A program made the translations under genes and the position numbers. Below, one piece after another: positions 9,454 to 17,520 of a stretch of 64,000 nucleotides of DNA (its first letter is position 1; each line of letters begins with the position of its first letter). This DNA comes from Streptomyces sp. NBC_01669 (GTDB lineage: Bacteria; Actinomycetota; Actinomycetes; Streptomycetales; Streptomycetaceae), in assembly GCF_026339735.1 (NCBI RefSeq), contig NZ_JAPEQG010000002.1:620001-684000 (forward strand), in the 5' to 3' direction. The notes beneath the pieces are model-generated. The model searched no databases. It was not told the DNA's origin and saw only the letters and a list, made by a program, of their open reading frames with translations.

Positions 9454-10583
9454 CGGGCCCTCCTCGCGGGCTTGAGCGCGGCCTCGATGGTGGCGTCCAG
9501 GGCCCGCCGCAGGGTGCGGGTGCGGAAGTCGGAGGACACGCAGGTGTAGATGGAAGTGGTGGACGCGTGGTCGTGGCCGGCCTGCTGCTGGACGAACAGC
9601 GGGTCCCAGCCGTCCTCGATCAGGTGGGTGACGTACGACCTTCGCAGCGAATGGAAGTCCAGGACCGGGTCCAGCCCAAGGTCGTCGCGGTAGGTGGCGA
9701 AGCGGGAGTCCAGCCGTTGCAGGCCGACCCGCTGGCCGCGTTCGGACGGCCATAGGGCGGGGCCGTCCGCGTGGCGCATGGCGGGCCTCACCTCGCTGAC
9801 CCACTGGTCAAGGATCTCGGCCGACCAGTCCCACACGGTCAGCACGCTGCGGCGCTTGGGGGGCGAGCCCTTCTTCGCCTTGCCGTGGCGGACGTAGCAG
9901 ACGCCGTACTCGCCGAACTCCGTCCCTTCGGGGTTGCGGCCGAAGTCGGCGAGATCCAGCATCCGCGTCTCGTTGCGCCGCAGCCCGAAGGCGTACGCGG
10001 TCTTGAACAGCATCGCGTCACGGAAGGCGGGCAGCCATCCCTTGCGGCCGCGTCCGCGGACCCTGCTCACCTCGTCGTCGGCGTGGTCGAAGAACGCCTG
10101 CAACTCGTCCCGGGTGAAGGCCCGTTTCGGGGACTCGGCCTCGCACTCCTGCATGTGCACGGCGGTGTTCCACTCGTGACACACCTGGATCGGATGAGTA
10201 CCGAAACGGCGTTCACACTCGGCGGCCCAGCCGTAGGCCGGGGCGGTGGCGTAGTCGCAGAACAGCCGCACCGCCTCCTGGTAGCCGCGCAGCGTTGAGC
10301 GGACGCAGCCCCGGACAGCCCGCAGGTCGCCGAACCACTCGTCCGCCAACGGCGAGGACCAGTTCCACGGAAAGGCGTCCGCGTGCGCGGCGAACGCCCG
10401 CACCTTCCGCTCACGGCCGTTGATCGTCGACAGCGCGAGGTTCCGGGCCAGTTGCTGGTTGCGCCAGCCGTCCAGCATCGCCTCGAAGACCTGCTCCTCC
10501 GGCCGCAACAGCGGTACCCCGTCGGCCAGATGCAGCCGCGCGGTCCCTGGCGCCGTCCCGTTCCCGCCTGCCAAATTCGTCAC
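9450..10583 (-). CDS. Tyrosine-type site-specific integrase
   Basis: About 377 residues with a full catalytic set: Arg in AYAFGLRRNETRMLDLADF, then DFHSLRRSYVTHLIE (H-x-x-R), QQAGHDHASTTSIYTCVSS (H/H ... Tyr nucleophile). The N-terminal SAM-like core-binding domain is present. Start is uncertain: ATG 10619 lies inside an operator palindrome with no ribosome site, whereas GTG 10583 follows a GGAG and gives a family-like N-terminus, so 10583 was chosen. First gene of a three-gene coupled operon transcribed leftward. Confidence 0.85.
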   Translation of the reverse strand: MTNLAGGNGTAPGTARLHLADGVPLLRPEEQVFEAMLDGWRNQQLARNLALSTINGRERKVRAFAAHADAFPWNWSSPLADEWFGDLRAVRGCVRSTLRGYQEAVRLFCDYATAPAYGWAAECERRFGTHPIQVCHEWNTAVHMQECEAESPKRAFTRDELQAFFDHADDEVSRVRGRGRKGWLPAFRDAMLFKTAYAFGLRRNETRMLDLADFGRNPEGTEFGEYGVCYVRHGKAKKGSPPKRRSVLTVWDWSAEILDQWVSEVRPAMRHADGPALWPSERGQRVGLQRLDSRFATYRDDLGLDPVLDFHSLRRSYVTHLIEDGWDPLFVQQQAGHDHASTTSIYTCVSSDFRTRTLRRALDATIEAALKPARRAR

Positions 10584-10593
10584 GCTCCGTAGA

Positions 10594-10806
10594 TCGCATC
10601 TAGCGCGAGAATCTCGCATCGGATGCGAAGTCCGGAGAGGAACGGCAGGTCAGCCATCCGATCGAGTGAAGTGGAACGACACAGGCCCGGCCGTCGGCTA
10701 CCGTCGCGGCAGGCATGCAGTGGGCGTTCTCTCCGCTGATCAGCGGCTTCCCGGTGTCCGCTCGGTCAATGCAGCGCAAGAGGGCGCCAGTTCGCATCAG
10801 ATGCGA
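10594..10806. promoter_or_regulatory. Repeated operator TCGCATC-N-GATGCGA upstream of the integrase operon
   Basis: A perfect 7-bp inverted repeat with one central base occurs at 10614-10628 and again at 10792-10806. A 5-of-7 version (TCGCATC T AGCGCGA) is at 10594-10608. The first two centres, 10601 and 10621, are 20 bp apart, two helical turns on the same face, next to the integrase start. This is typical of a cooperative repressor site. The rest of 10629-10972 holds no gene. Confidence 0.7.
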
Positions 10807-10972
10807 TTCGCGCCGGTTCCGGAATACGAGCGGAACGTGCCACGGCCGCACGATGGCTGCCTCGCGGGGTTACTAGTGCCGCATCAGGCAACGTTCGCCC
10901 TGTTTACGCGGCGGCTGGGCGCAAGGTGATCAACGTGGTTGATCAAAGACGCTTGCTTCTATCCTGTGCGGC

Positions 10973-11269
10973 ATGGCTGATGACGTGGGGGTAGAGCGCT
11001 ACCGGCATGAGACCGTGGAGCTGACAGTGGGGGAACTACGCGAAGCTCTCAACGGATTGCCGGCCGAGACTCCGGTGCGGATCGACGTGCCGCTGCGTCC
11101 CAGGTCAGGTGAGATGCGCGACTCGGTCGACTCGGGTGGCAGCCACTTTGTGGTAAGCGGAGTTGTACTTCATGACGCGGAGTACCTCAGGCAGGACGAA
11201 GTCGTGCTGCAAGCGGACTTCTCCTCGGAGTGGTACGTCCGCCCGGTCGAGCCGAGTGCCGAGGAGTGA
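10973..11269 (+). CDS. DUF6225-like small protein
   Basis: A 98-residue acidic protein. A segment reading ELTVGELREALNGLPAETPVRI is the typical opening of DUF6225-type actinobacterial proteins, followed by a beta-rich region ending in FSSEWYVRP. No catalytic motif. ATG 10973 sits in a stretch diverging from the recombinase operon. Function unknown. Confidence 0.65.
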   Translation: MADDVGVERYRHETVELTVGELREALNGLPAETPVRIDVPLRPRSGEMRDSVDSGGSHFVVSGVVLHDAEYLRQDEVVLQADFSSEWYVRPVEPSAEE

Positions 11270-11289
11270 CCTCGCCCCGCACGCAATGG

Positions 11290-11444
11290 CAGCTCAGGCG
11301 ACGTTTGCCCGGGCGACCACCTCGCGTAGACGCTCGTCCCGCGCCCTTGGTGACCTTGGTCCGCAGGCGTACGGTCGCGAACGTCGACTCGATGGGGTTC
11401 GTGGTCCGCAGGTGGATCCAGTGCTCGGCGGGGAAGTCGAAGAA
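11290..11444 (-). pseudogene. IS256-family transposase internal remnant, cut by an IS3 element
   Basis: Leftward reading gives FFDFPAEHWIHLRTTNPIES followed by a TFATVRLRTKVTKG segment, the highly conserved C-terminal catalytic stretch of IS256 transposases including the last acidic residue (NPIES). It stops exactly where the IS3 left terminal repeat begins at 11445. No continuation is found on the other side of that IS3, so the flank was lost or rearranged. Confidence 0.75.
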
Positions 11445-11496
11445 TGACCATCCCCTCGTAGCGTAGAGACCGTGACTGTAGGGGAAGTTGGGGGTC

Positions 11497-11793
11497 ATGG
11501 CAGAGAAGCGACGGAAGTTCGACGCGGAGTTCCGTGAGGGGGCTGTGCGGATCGTCTCCGAGACCGGTCGGCCGATCGCGCAGGTCGCGAAGGACCTGGG
11601 GATCAACGAGACCACCCTGAGCACCTGGGTGTCGAGGGCGAAGAAGGCCGGCGGGGACGGGACGCTGAGCGTGCCCGAGCGTGAGGAACTGGCGCGGCTG
11701 CGCAGGCAGGACGCGGAGAAGAACAAGCGGATCAGGGAGCTCGAGATGGAGCGTGACGTCCTCAAACGCTGCATGGTCCTTTGGGTGAAGTAG
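11497..11793 (+). CDS. IS3-family transposase OrfA (HTH)
   Basis: 98 residues from ATG 11497. An HTH_8 domain (KFDAEFREGAVRIVSETG then VAKDLGINETTLSTWVSRAK) is followed by a leucine-zipper helix (REELARLRRQDAEKNKRIRELEMERD), the DNA-binding and multimerising half of IS3 transposases. It overlaps orfB, which lies in the -1 frame. I see no classical A6G-type slippery heptamer in the overlap. Confidence 0.85.
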   Translation: MAEKRRKFDAEFREGAVRIVSETGRPIAQVAKDLGINETTLSTWVSRAKKAGGDGTLSVPEREELARLRRQDAEKNKRIRELEMERDVLKRCMVLWVK

Positions 11794-12722
11794 CTGAGGG
11801 GGACCCGGCGTTGCTCGTTGGGGTGATCAGCGACCAGAGGACCGAGTACGACATCCCGCACACCGTCGCCTGCCGCGCTCTCGGGGTATCCGAGGCGTGG
11901 TTCTACAAGTGGCGCCGCCGACCGTCCGAGCCCACGAAGCGCGAGGCCAGGAGGAGGCAGCTGGAGGAGAGGATCACGTATTTCTTCCGCGAGTCGGGCG
12001 ATACCTACGGCTCCCCGCGGGTCACCCTGGACCTGTGGGCCGAGGGCTGGCAGGTCTCGGTGAACACGGTCGCCGAGATCATGGCCGACCTGGGACTGCA
12101 GGGCCGTAAGCCGCCCCGCAGGCGACGCTCGCTGACTCGTCAGGGCAAGCGAAGAGCCGCCCCTGACCTGGTGCATCGCCGATTCGACGCGGTCGCACCC
12201 GACGTGCTGTGGGTCGGCGACATGACCGAGATCGAGACCGGTGAGGGCAAGCTCTACCTCGCCACGGTCCTGGATCTGTTCTCGCGTCGCCTGCTCGGGT
12301 ACGCGATGGGATCGCACCACGACGCCGCGCTGGTCGGAGCGTCGCTGCAGATGGCGGTCGCTGTCCGCGGTGGCGATGTGGACGGCGTGATCTTTCACAG
12401 TGATCGCGGAAGCGAGTACACCAGCGAGGCGTACAACAACCTGTGCGACAGGCTAGGCGTGGTGCAGTCCATGGGGCGCGTGGGATCAGCCCTGGACAAC
12501 GCCGCCGCCGAGTCGTTCAACTCGCTGATCAAAGTCGAGTACATCCACCGCCACCAGTTCGCCACCCGCGCCGAGGCCCGGCTGAAGATCGCCACCTGGA
12601 TCACGGACTTCTACAACCCGCGCCGCCGCCACAGCGGGGCCGCCGGCCTACCGCCAATCGAGTTCGAACGCACCATCAGCGAAGCACGCGCCGAGCACCA
12701 TCAGAAGGACCAAGCCGCGTAA
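11781..12722 (+). CDS. IS3-family transposase OrfB (DDE integrase domain)
   Basis: 313 residues if read from TTG 11781, normally made as an OrfAB fusion by -1 frameshifting. HTH_21 (HTVACRALGVSEAWFYKWRRR), then the rve/RNase H fold with catalytic D in DVLWVGDMTEIET, D in IFHSDRGSEYTS and E in DNAAAESFNSLIKVE, giving an intact DDE triad. A shorter relative of this N-terminus is found at 53205-53345. The element looks capable of transposition if the OrfAB fusion is made. Confidence 0.88.
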   Translation: MGEVAEGDPALLVGVISDQRTEYDIPHTVACRALGVSEAWFYKWRRRPSEPTKREARRRQLEERITYFFRESGDTYGSPRVTLDLWAEGWQVSVNTVAEIMADLGLQGRKPPRRRRSLTRQGKRRAAPDLVHRRFDAVAPDVLWVGDMTEIETGEGKLYLATVLDLFSRRLLGYAMGSHHDAALVGASLQMAVAVRGGDVDGVIFHSDRGSEYTSEAYNNLCDRLGVVQSMGRVGSALDNAAAESFNSLIKVEYIHRHQFATRAEARLKIATWITDFYNPRRRHSGAAGLPPIEFERTISEARAEHHQKDQAA

Positions 12723-12971
12723 GGAAGGCCTCTACGTTTCCAGGGGATTGACATCGTCGGCCGCCGCGGCATCGAAGTGGCCGTACAACATCCTCCTGGA
12801 GGGCAACAACGCCGCCTTGTTGGGCTAGGCCGTGTCTGACAAATGATCATCTGGCTGGCTCGCGGAGCCGCGTTGTCCGCAGCCTGAAGGCCCAGCAGGT
12901 CGCTCGCTGCGGCCAGGCCGGCCGCTCCCCAGCTTTGGGAATCGGGTTTCGGTTGCTGGCAGGATGGCCGG

Positions 12972-13397
12972 ATGGACGACGACACCGCCCCAACCCGGGT
13001 CGACGAGGTCAGCCTTCGTGCGGTCTGTCCGCCGGCGGTGAGCGAGGCGCTCAAGCGGCTCGCCGCGGCCACCCGCCAGGACACCGCAGAGTTCGAGCAG
13101 GCGCTGTTTGGCCTGGCGCTGCTGTGCGCGGAGGCACCTGTTGAGGCCCTGGAACTACTTGTCGCGGCTACTGCGGCACAGGATGCGATGTTGCGGCGCG
13201 CAGGGATCGAGGGCCTCGGCATCTTCGGCCCCGACGCCGTGGCGCACGCGCCGATCATCGCCGCCGCGCTCTCCGACCCGGATCCCGATGTGCGGGCGGC
13301 AGCGCAAGTTTGTCTCAAAGCCGTACTCAGGCGGAACGAGCCCGACGAAGAACTCCGCGCTGCCGTTCGCCGAGCCTCGGCAGCCGGGAGAGGCTAA
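12972..13397 (+). CDS. Small helical (HEAT-repeat-like) protein
   Basis: A 141-residue Ala/Leu-rich protein with repeated helix pairs such as EALELLVAATAAQDAMLRRA and VAHAPIIAAALSDPDPDVRA; the last carries the D-P-D-x-x-V-R turn typical of HEAT repeats. No catalytic motif and no signal peptide. Likely a small scaffold or partner protein. The ribosome site is weak (GCAGGATGG). Function unknown. Confidence 0.6.
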   Translation: MDDDTAPTRVDEVSLRAVCPPAVSEALKRLAAATRQDTAEFEQALFGLALLCAEAPVEALELLVAATAAQDAMLRRAGIEGLGIFGPDAVAHAPIIAAALSDPDPDVRAAAQVCLKAVLRRNEPDEELRAAVRRASAAGRG

Positions 13398-13477
13398 GGG
13401 GGTTCAGCCGAGATACGCGTCAACGGGGCAATGAGTGGATCTTGAATCGGCTTAGTGCATGGTCAGCACGGTGGCGC

Positions 13478-13580
13478 CGCAGTAAATGCGTACACCTCGC
13501 CCCGGCGGCCGGAACGGCCCGCCGCAGGTCGCGGTGATCACGGCCGGGGCTCCGTCGCAGTAAATCCGGTATTTACTGCG
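13478..13580. promoter_or_regulatory. Perfect palindrome CGCAGTAAAT-n5-ATTTACTGCG plus an extra half-site
   Basis: A 10-bp perfect inverted repeat with a 5-base spacer (CCGGT) at 13556-13580, and a third copy of the half-site CGCAGTAAAT at 13478-13487. It lies between the end of the HEAT-like gene and the end of the leftward DLH gene. AT-rich for this genome. It could be a regulator site or a bidirectional terminator; the absence of a T-run and the repeated half-site favour a protein site. Confidence 0.55.
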
Positions 13581-13658
13581 GTAGTTGTGAATACGTCTCC
13601 GCGATCGAGTAACCGCCCGAATGCGTCTCTGCTGTGCGGACTTGAGGGGAGTGGACTG

Positions 13659-14426
13659 TCAGTGCCCGGGGCCAGCATGCTTACCTGGGTCATGCCCCAG
13701 ATCCTCCGTCACGGGCAGGCACTCGGCGAGCAGGTCAACGACGTCGCGCCAGGCTCGCTGCGCGTGCCGTGGGTGGTAGCCGACGCCGGGGACCACGGGG
13801 TGGCCGACCGGCGGGTGGTGGAAGGCGTGCAAGGCGCCGCCGTAGACCGCGAGGCGCCAGTCGACGCCCGCGGCCTGCATCTCAGCGGTGAACGCGTTCC
13901 GTTGCGCGGGCGGCATGATCGGGTCTTCCGACCCGACCCCGGCCCACACCGGGCAGCGAATGCGCGCCGCCTCGCCCGGTCGGCCCGTGGTCAGTGCGTT
14001 GACTGTCCCGATCGCGCGCAGGCTGACGCCGCCGCGCCCGAGTTCCAGCCCGACGGCACCCCCCGTGCCATAGCCGACGGCGGCGATCCGGTCGGGGTCG
14101 GTCCGCGGTTCGGTGCGCAACACATCGAGCGCCGCATGGCCGATGCCTCGCATCCGCTCGGGATCAGCGAGCAGCGGCAGGCAACGGGCCAGCATCTCCT
14201 CGGGGTCGCCCAAATAGCGCCCGCCATGAAGGTCGAAGGCCAGCGCTATATATCCCAGCTCGGCGAGAGCATCGGCCCGGCGGCGCTCGACGTCGCTGAG
14301 CCCCATGCCCTCTGGTCCGAGCAGCACCGCGGGCCGGCGGTCGACACCGGCCGGGAGCGCGAGGTGCCCGATCATCGTCAAACCGTCGGCCGGATACTCG
14401 ACCGTACGCGTCGTAATCGTCGTCAT
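13659..14426 (-). CDS. Dienelactone hydrolase family protein with altered nucleophile motif
   Basis: 255 residues from ATG 14426, alpha/beta-hydrolase fold. The usual DLH nucleophile elbow GYCxGG reads GYGTGG (in DRIAAVGYGTGGAVGLELG), so the catalytic Cys is replaced by Gly. The acid position (GSEDPIMPP) and the catalytic-His segment (GGALHAFHHP) remain. The family hydrolyses dienelactones in chloro-aromatic breakdown or acts as general esterase. Here ordinary hydrolase activity is doubtful; a binding role or changed chemistry is possible. No pathway neighbours. Confidence 0.75.
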   Translation of the reverse strand: MTTITTRTVEYPADGLTMIGHLALPAGVDRRPAVLLGPEGMGLSDVERRRADALAELGYIALAFDLHGGRYLGDPEEMLARCLPLLADPERMRGIGHAALDVLRTEPRTDPDRIAAVGYGTGGAVGLELGRGGVSLRAIGTVNALTTGRPGEAARIRCPVWAGVGSEDPIMPPAQRNAFTAEMQAAGVDWRLAVYGGALHAFHHPPVGHPVVPGVGYHPRHAQRAWRDVVDLLAECLPVTEDLGHDPGKHAGPGH

Positions 14427-14602
14427 GAGACTGGACTGTAGTGATCGTCGAGCCCGGTCCGGCCGGTGTTCTGCCGCTGGCAGAACAGCGCGGGTATCCC
14501 TCTGAAATACGGCGAGGGCCCACAAGAACCGTCACAAACCCCGCCCCCACGGCAGCGCTATCGGATCACCTGCCCGGGCCACGGTGTTGGAGGCTGACCC
14601 TC

Positions 14603-14850
14603 GCAGCAGGATTCTGGGGTATACCGGCCCGCTCCCGTGAAGGGCGTCACCAGCTAGTTCCCTCACGGCTCAGGCAGCCTGGCCGAGACCGGCGGCGGTC
14701 AGGTCCTGCTCGCGCAGCGGGGTGAAGTCGACGTCGAGTTTCGGGTCGTACGCCTCGGGCTGGATGGCGAGTTCGTGGGTGCTGTACTCGCCGAACCGGT
14801 TGATGTGTTCGGTCAGGTAAGGCGAGATGTGCGCCAGGTCTTCCGGGTCG
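14603..14850 (-). repeat. Direct-repeat copy A: 3' end of a Tn3-family transposase gene
   Basis: This 248-bp stretch is repeated at 19305-19552 in the same orientation with only a few differences (offset 4702). It holds the tnpA 3' end, stop at 14670, reading DPEDLAHISPYLTEHINRFG and then FTPLREQDLT, the conserved Tn3 C-terminus. GGGG at 14616 could be the transposon tip. The tnpA reading is cut at 14851, where IS110-associated sequence begins. Confidence 0.8.
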
Positions 14851-14944
14851 GACTCTGACGCGTAAATAACCGCAGGTGGGTGGTATTTCAGGCACGACGG
14901 TGATCCCAGCGGGGCCGTTCCCGCCGGGTTTCGTTCCGGTTGGT

Positions 14945-16189
14945 TCATCCGGTGGCCTCCATGGGGTCGAGGGTGACCCGGTAGCCGAGTTCGTTGAGGC
15001 GGGTTACGGCCCGGCGTGCGGCGCGTTCGGGGTCGCGTCGGGTGAAGTAGTCGCCGCCGAGCTCGTGGTAGGGCACGTTGTCGGTGAGCATGTGCCAGAT
15101 CGCGGTGATGATCGAGTGCTCGACGGCGATGAGTGCCTTCATCGGTCCACGGCGGGCGGTCAGCCGCTTGTAACGCGCCTGGAGGTAGGAGCCCTTGGTG
15201 CGTGCGGCGCCGAACGCGGCCATCCCCAGCGCACCCTTGGGATGGGCGTTTCCGGGGCGGACCCGGGTGCTCCTGACCTTGCCGGCCGATTCGTGGTGTC
15301 CAGGACACAGTCCGGCCCAGGAGGCGAGGTTCTTGGCCGAGGGGAACCGGGTCATGTCACCCCCGGTCTCGGCCACGATCACCTCGGCCACTGCCCTGTT
15401 CACCCCCGGGATCGTGTCCAGCAGGTCCAGTACCGGCCGAAAAGGGGCCATCGCCTCCTCGACGCGCACGGTCAGCTGCTTGATCGCGGAGGTCAGCTGG
15501 TCGTACTGGTCGAGGTAGAGGCGGGTCAGGAAGGCGTGGTGCTCGCGGAAGCGGCCGGTCAGCGTCTGGCCCAGCTCGGGAATCTTGCTGCGCATCCGGC
15601 GCTTGGCGAGGTCGGCCAGGACCTGCGGGTCGCGCTGGCCGTCGATCAGGGCCTGGAGCATGGCACGGCTGGAGACGCCCATGAGGTCGGAGACGACGGC
15701 GGACAGCTTGATGCCGGCGTCCTCCAGGAGCTTCTCCAGTCGCTGCACGACCTGAGCTCGCTCATGGGTCAGCTGGGTGCGGGCTCGCGTAAGGTCCCGC
15801 AGCTCGCGGACCGGCTGCGGGGGGACGAACGAGGCCCGTACCAGGCCGTGGGAGCCGAGCTGGGCCAGCCAGGCCGCATCCGAGACGTCGGTCTTGCGGC
15901 CGGGCAGGTTCTTCACCTGCCGGGCGTTGACCAGGACGACGTTCAGCTCTTCGGCCAGCAGGTAGTAGAAGGGCTTCCAGTAGTCGCCGGTCGCCTCGAT
16001 CACCACCAGGGTGACCTCGGCGCCGAGGAGGTGTTCGCGCAGGTCGAGGATGGCGTTGGTGGTGGCGCCGAAGGTCGTGGTCTGGTTCGTGAAGGTTCCC
16101 TTGCGGCGGGGGCTGGGGGTGCGTACGCACACCTTGGCGTCCCTCTTGCTGATGTCGATACCGGCGCAGCGTTCGTGCAGGACGTCCAT
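14945..16189 (-). CDS. IS110-family transposase (DEDD recombinase)
   Basis: 414 residues from ATG 16189. The N-terminal RuvC-like DEDD domain shows CAGIDISKRDAKV (first D), LVVIEATGDYW (E) and KTDVSDAAWLAQL (two Ds). The C-terminal domain has TIPGVNRAVAEVI and the serine segment CPGHHESAGKV, whose Ser is the predicted covalent nucleophile of IS110 recombinases. Looks intact. It interrupts a Tn3 remnant at its downstream side. Confidence 0.88.
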   Translation of the reverse strand: MDVLHERCAGIDISKRDAKVCVRTPSPRRKGTFTNQTTTFGATTNAILDLREHLLGAEVTLVVIEATGDYWKPFYYLLAEELNVVLVNARQVKNLPGRKTDVSDAAWLAQLGSHGLVRASFVPPQPVRELRDLTRARTQLTHERAQVVQRLEKLLEDAGIKLSAVVSDLMGVSSRAMLQALIDGQRDPQVLADLAKRRMRSKIPELGQTLTGRFREHHAFLTRLYLDQYDQLTSAIKQLTVRVEEAMAPFRPVLDLLDTIPGVNRAVAEVIVAETGGDMTRFPSAKNLASWAGLCPGHHESAGKVRSTRVRPGNAHPKGALGMAAFGAARTKGSYLQARYKRLTARRGPMKALIAVEHSIITAIWHMLTDNVPYHELGGDYFTRRDPERAARRAVTRLNELGYRVTLDPMEATG

Positions 16190-16580
16190 GGCCTCGGCTC
16201 CGTTCCCGTTCGGTTCCTCGGATGCGTGGCGCCGCTCCGGGAGGGCCAAGGCAGTGCGAAGAGTCTGACGCGCGTGCTCGTGGCAACACTCCACGGTTCC
16301 CGTGGGCGGCCCTCAGTACCATGCTGTCGTGCGAGCTCGAAGGCATCACAGAGTCATCGGTCTCGTCCGGAACGAACAGTTCCACGATCCATACGCGAAC
16401 GTCTCCAGGGCAGGGCGGACAAGCGATCTGCAGGTGTACGACGGCGCATTTACTGTGCCCCCGGCGCACGGCGAAGCCGCGCTGGATTGCTGTCGGGAAT
16501 CTTGAGGACGGACAGTCAACGATCGTGACGTTGCGTCAGGCTTGTGGGAGCGTTCTGCCCATGTCCCCCAGGAGCCTGAC
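16190..16580 (-). ncRNA. Candidate bridge-RNA region upstream of the IS110 transposase
   Basis: The 391 bases between the IS110 start and the IS1182 fragment contain no supported gene. IS110-group elements keep a noncoding end upstream of the recombinase that encodes a structured bridge RNA with target- and donor-binding loops. The location and size fit; I did not fold it and cannot define the RNA ends or loops. The far part may be older flank instead. Confidence 0.35.
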
Positions 16581-17030
16581 ATGTCCCTCCAGCCCCGTCC
16601 CGGAGCCGAGATCCCGGCGCTGACCGTGCGGGTCGCCCGGGCCAGCAACCCTCACGGCACCACTGCGATGTGGATCCGCGACCGCCTCGACGGCCTGTTC
16701 AGCGACGAGAACTTCACCGCCTGGTACCCGCGCGACGGCCGCCCCGGGCTCTCGCCCGCGCAGCTGGCCACCGTCTGCGTGCTGCAGTACGCGCTGAACC
16801 TGTCGGACCGCCAGGCCGCCGAGGCGGTGCGCTGCCGCATCGACTTCAAGTACGCCCTCGGCCTGGAGCTGGAAGACCCCGGCTTCCACCACAGCGTGCT
16901 GTCCGACTTCCGCGACCGGCTCGCCGAGGGCGACCGCGCCGACCGGCTGCTGGGCCTGGCACTGACCCGGATCCGGCGGGCCGGCCTGCTCAAGGGGCGC
17001 GCCGCCCGCGCCAGTCGACCATTTCCATAA
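16581..17030 (+). pseudogene. IS1182-family transposase, N-terminal fragment
   Basis: About 145 codons from ATG 16581 give the IS1182 N-terminal domain: LFSDENFTAWYPRDGRPGLSP, LSDRQAAEAVRCRIDFKYALG, then DPGFHHSVLSDFRDRL. Full-length members are ~500 residues, so the whole catalytic part is missing. The reading ends in foreign sequence at ~17013, right before the AT-rich promoter of the MarR gene. Confidence 0.8.
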
Positions 17031-17061
17031 ACTATGAATATAAAAATGCTATGCTTTGAGC
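17025..17061 (+). promoter_or_regulatory. AT-rich promoter/operator island of the marR-MFS operon
   Basis: A short strikingly AT-rich stretch (CATAAACTATG, then AATATAAAAATGCTATG) in otherwise ~70% GC DNA, ending one base before the MarR ATG. It contains TATAAA and repeated CATA/TATG arms that could be a -10 element and a MarR half-site pair. The transcript may be nearly leaderless. Confidence 0.5.
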
Positions 17062-17520
17062 ATGAGTCGTCAAGACACCGCTCCTGGCGCGTCCGCCGCC
17101 ATCGGGGCAGCCCTCTACGGCCTGGCCACCAGGGCCGCGAGACGCCTGCCCCGGGACATGAGCCTGACGTCCGCCGCCACCCTGGCCACCCTGGACCGGA
17201 CCGGCCCGCGGCGCATCACGGATCTGGCCGCGGTCGAGGGCGTCACCCAGCCCGCGATGACCGCCCTGGTCCGGGTGATGGAGGAGTCCGGCCTGGTCGA
17301 GCGGCGGGGCGACGCGTCCGACAAGCGGGTCACGCTGGTGTGCCTGACCGAGGCCGGCGCCTCCTATGTCCGGACGCGGCGCCAGGCGGGCGTCCACGCG
17401 TTCGAGCGGTTGATCGGCGAGCTCACCGGCGACGAGGTCGAGGCGCTGGTGGCGGCCCTTCCGGCGCTGAAGCATCTGGCAGAGCTCGAAAGCCAGGACC
17501 GCGAAGGGCCGAAGCAGTGA
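17062..17520 (+). CDS. MarR-family transcriptional regulator
   Basis: 152 residues. The winged helix is clear: LTSAATLATLDRTGPRRITDLAAVEGVTQPAMTALVRVMEESGLVERR, then the wing with DASDKRVTLVCLTEAG. The GTGA overlap with the MFS gene shows co-translation. MarR proteins usually repress the neighbouring efflux gene until a phenolic or drug-like ligand binds, so regulation of this cassette through the AT-rich island is the simplest reading. Confidence 0.9.
   Translation: MSRQDTAPGASAAIGAALYGLATRAARRLPRDMSLTSAATLATLDRTGPRRITDLAAVEGVTQPAMTALVRVMEESGLVERRGDASDKRVTLVCLTEAGASYVRTRRQAGVHAFERLIGELTGDEVEALVAALPALKHLAELESQDREGPKQ

Larger units (their letters stand above)
11445..12753 (+). mobile_element. 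IS3-family element with both terminal inverted repeats
   Basis: Terminal repeats are 11445-11467 (TGACCATCCCC...) and 12731-12753 (complement TGTCAATCCCC...), matching at 18 of 23 positions and giving TG...CA ends, as usual for IS3. The 1309-bp unit holds orfA and orfB. Flanking bases do not form a target duplication (left ...GAAGAA, right TCGTCG), so one flank may have rearranged since insertion. Confidence 0.8.

Noticed and set aside
11760..11800. Classical -1 frameshift heptamer between IS3 orfA and orfB
   Set aside because: The overlap lacks an X-XXY-YYZ heptamer in the right frame; the -1 relation is real but the mechanism is not visible.
12754..12850. Remaining half of the IS256 gene after the IS3 at 11445-12753
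   Set aside because: Translation of both strands does not continue the IS256 reading; only a vague IS5-like end motif (GGCCGTGTCTGACAAA) is seen, too weak to call.
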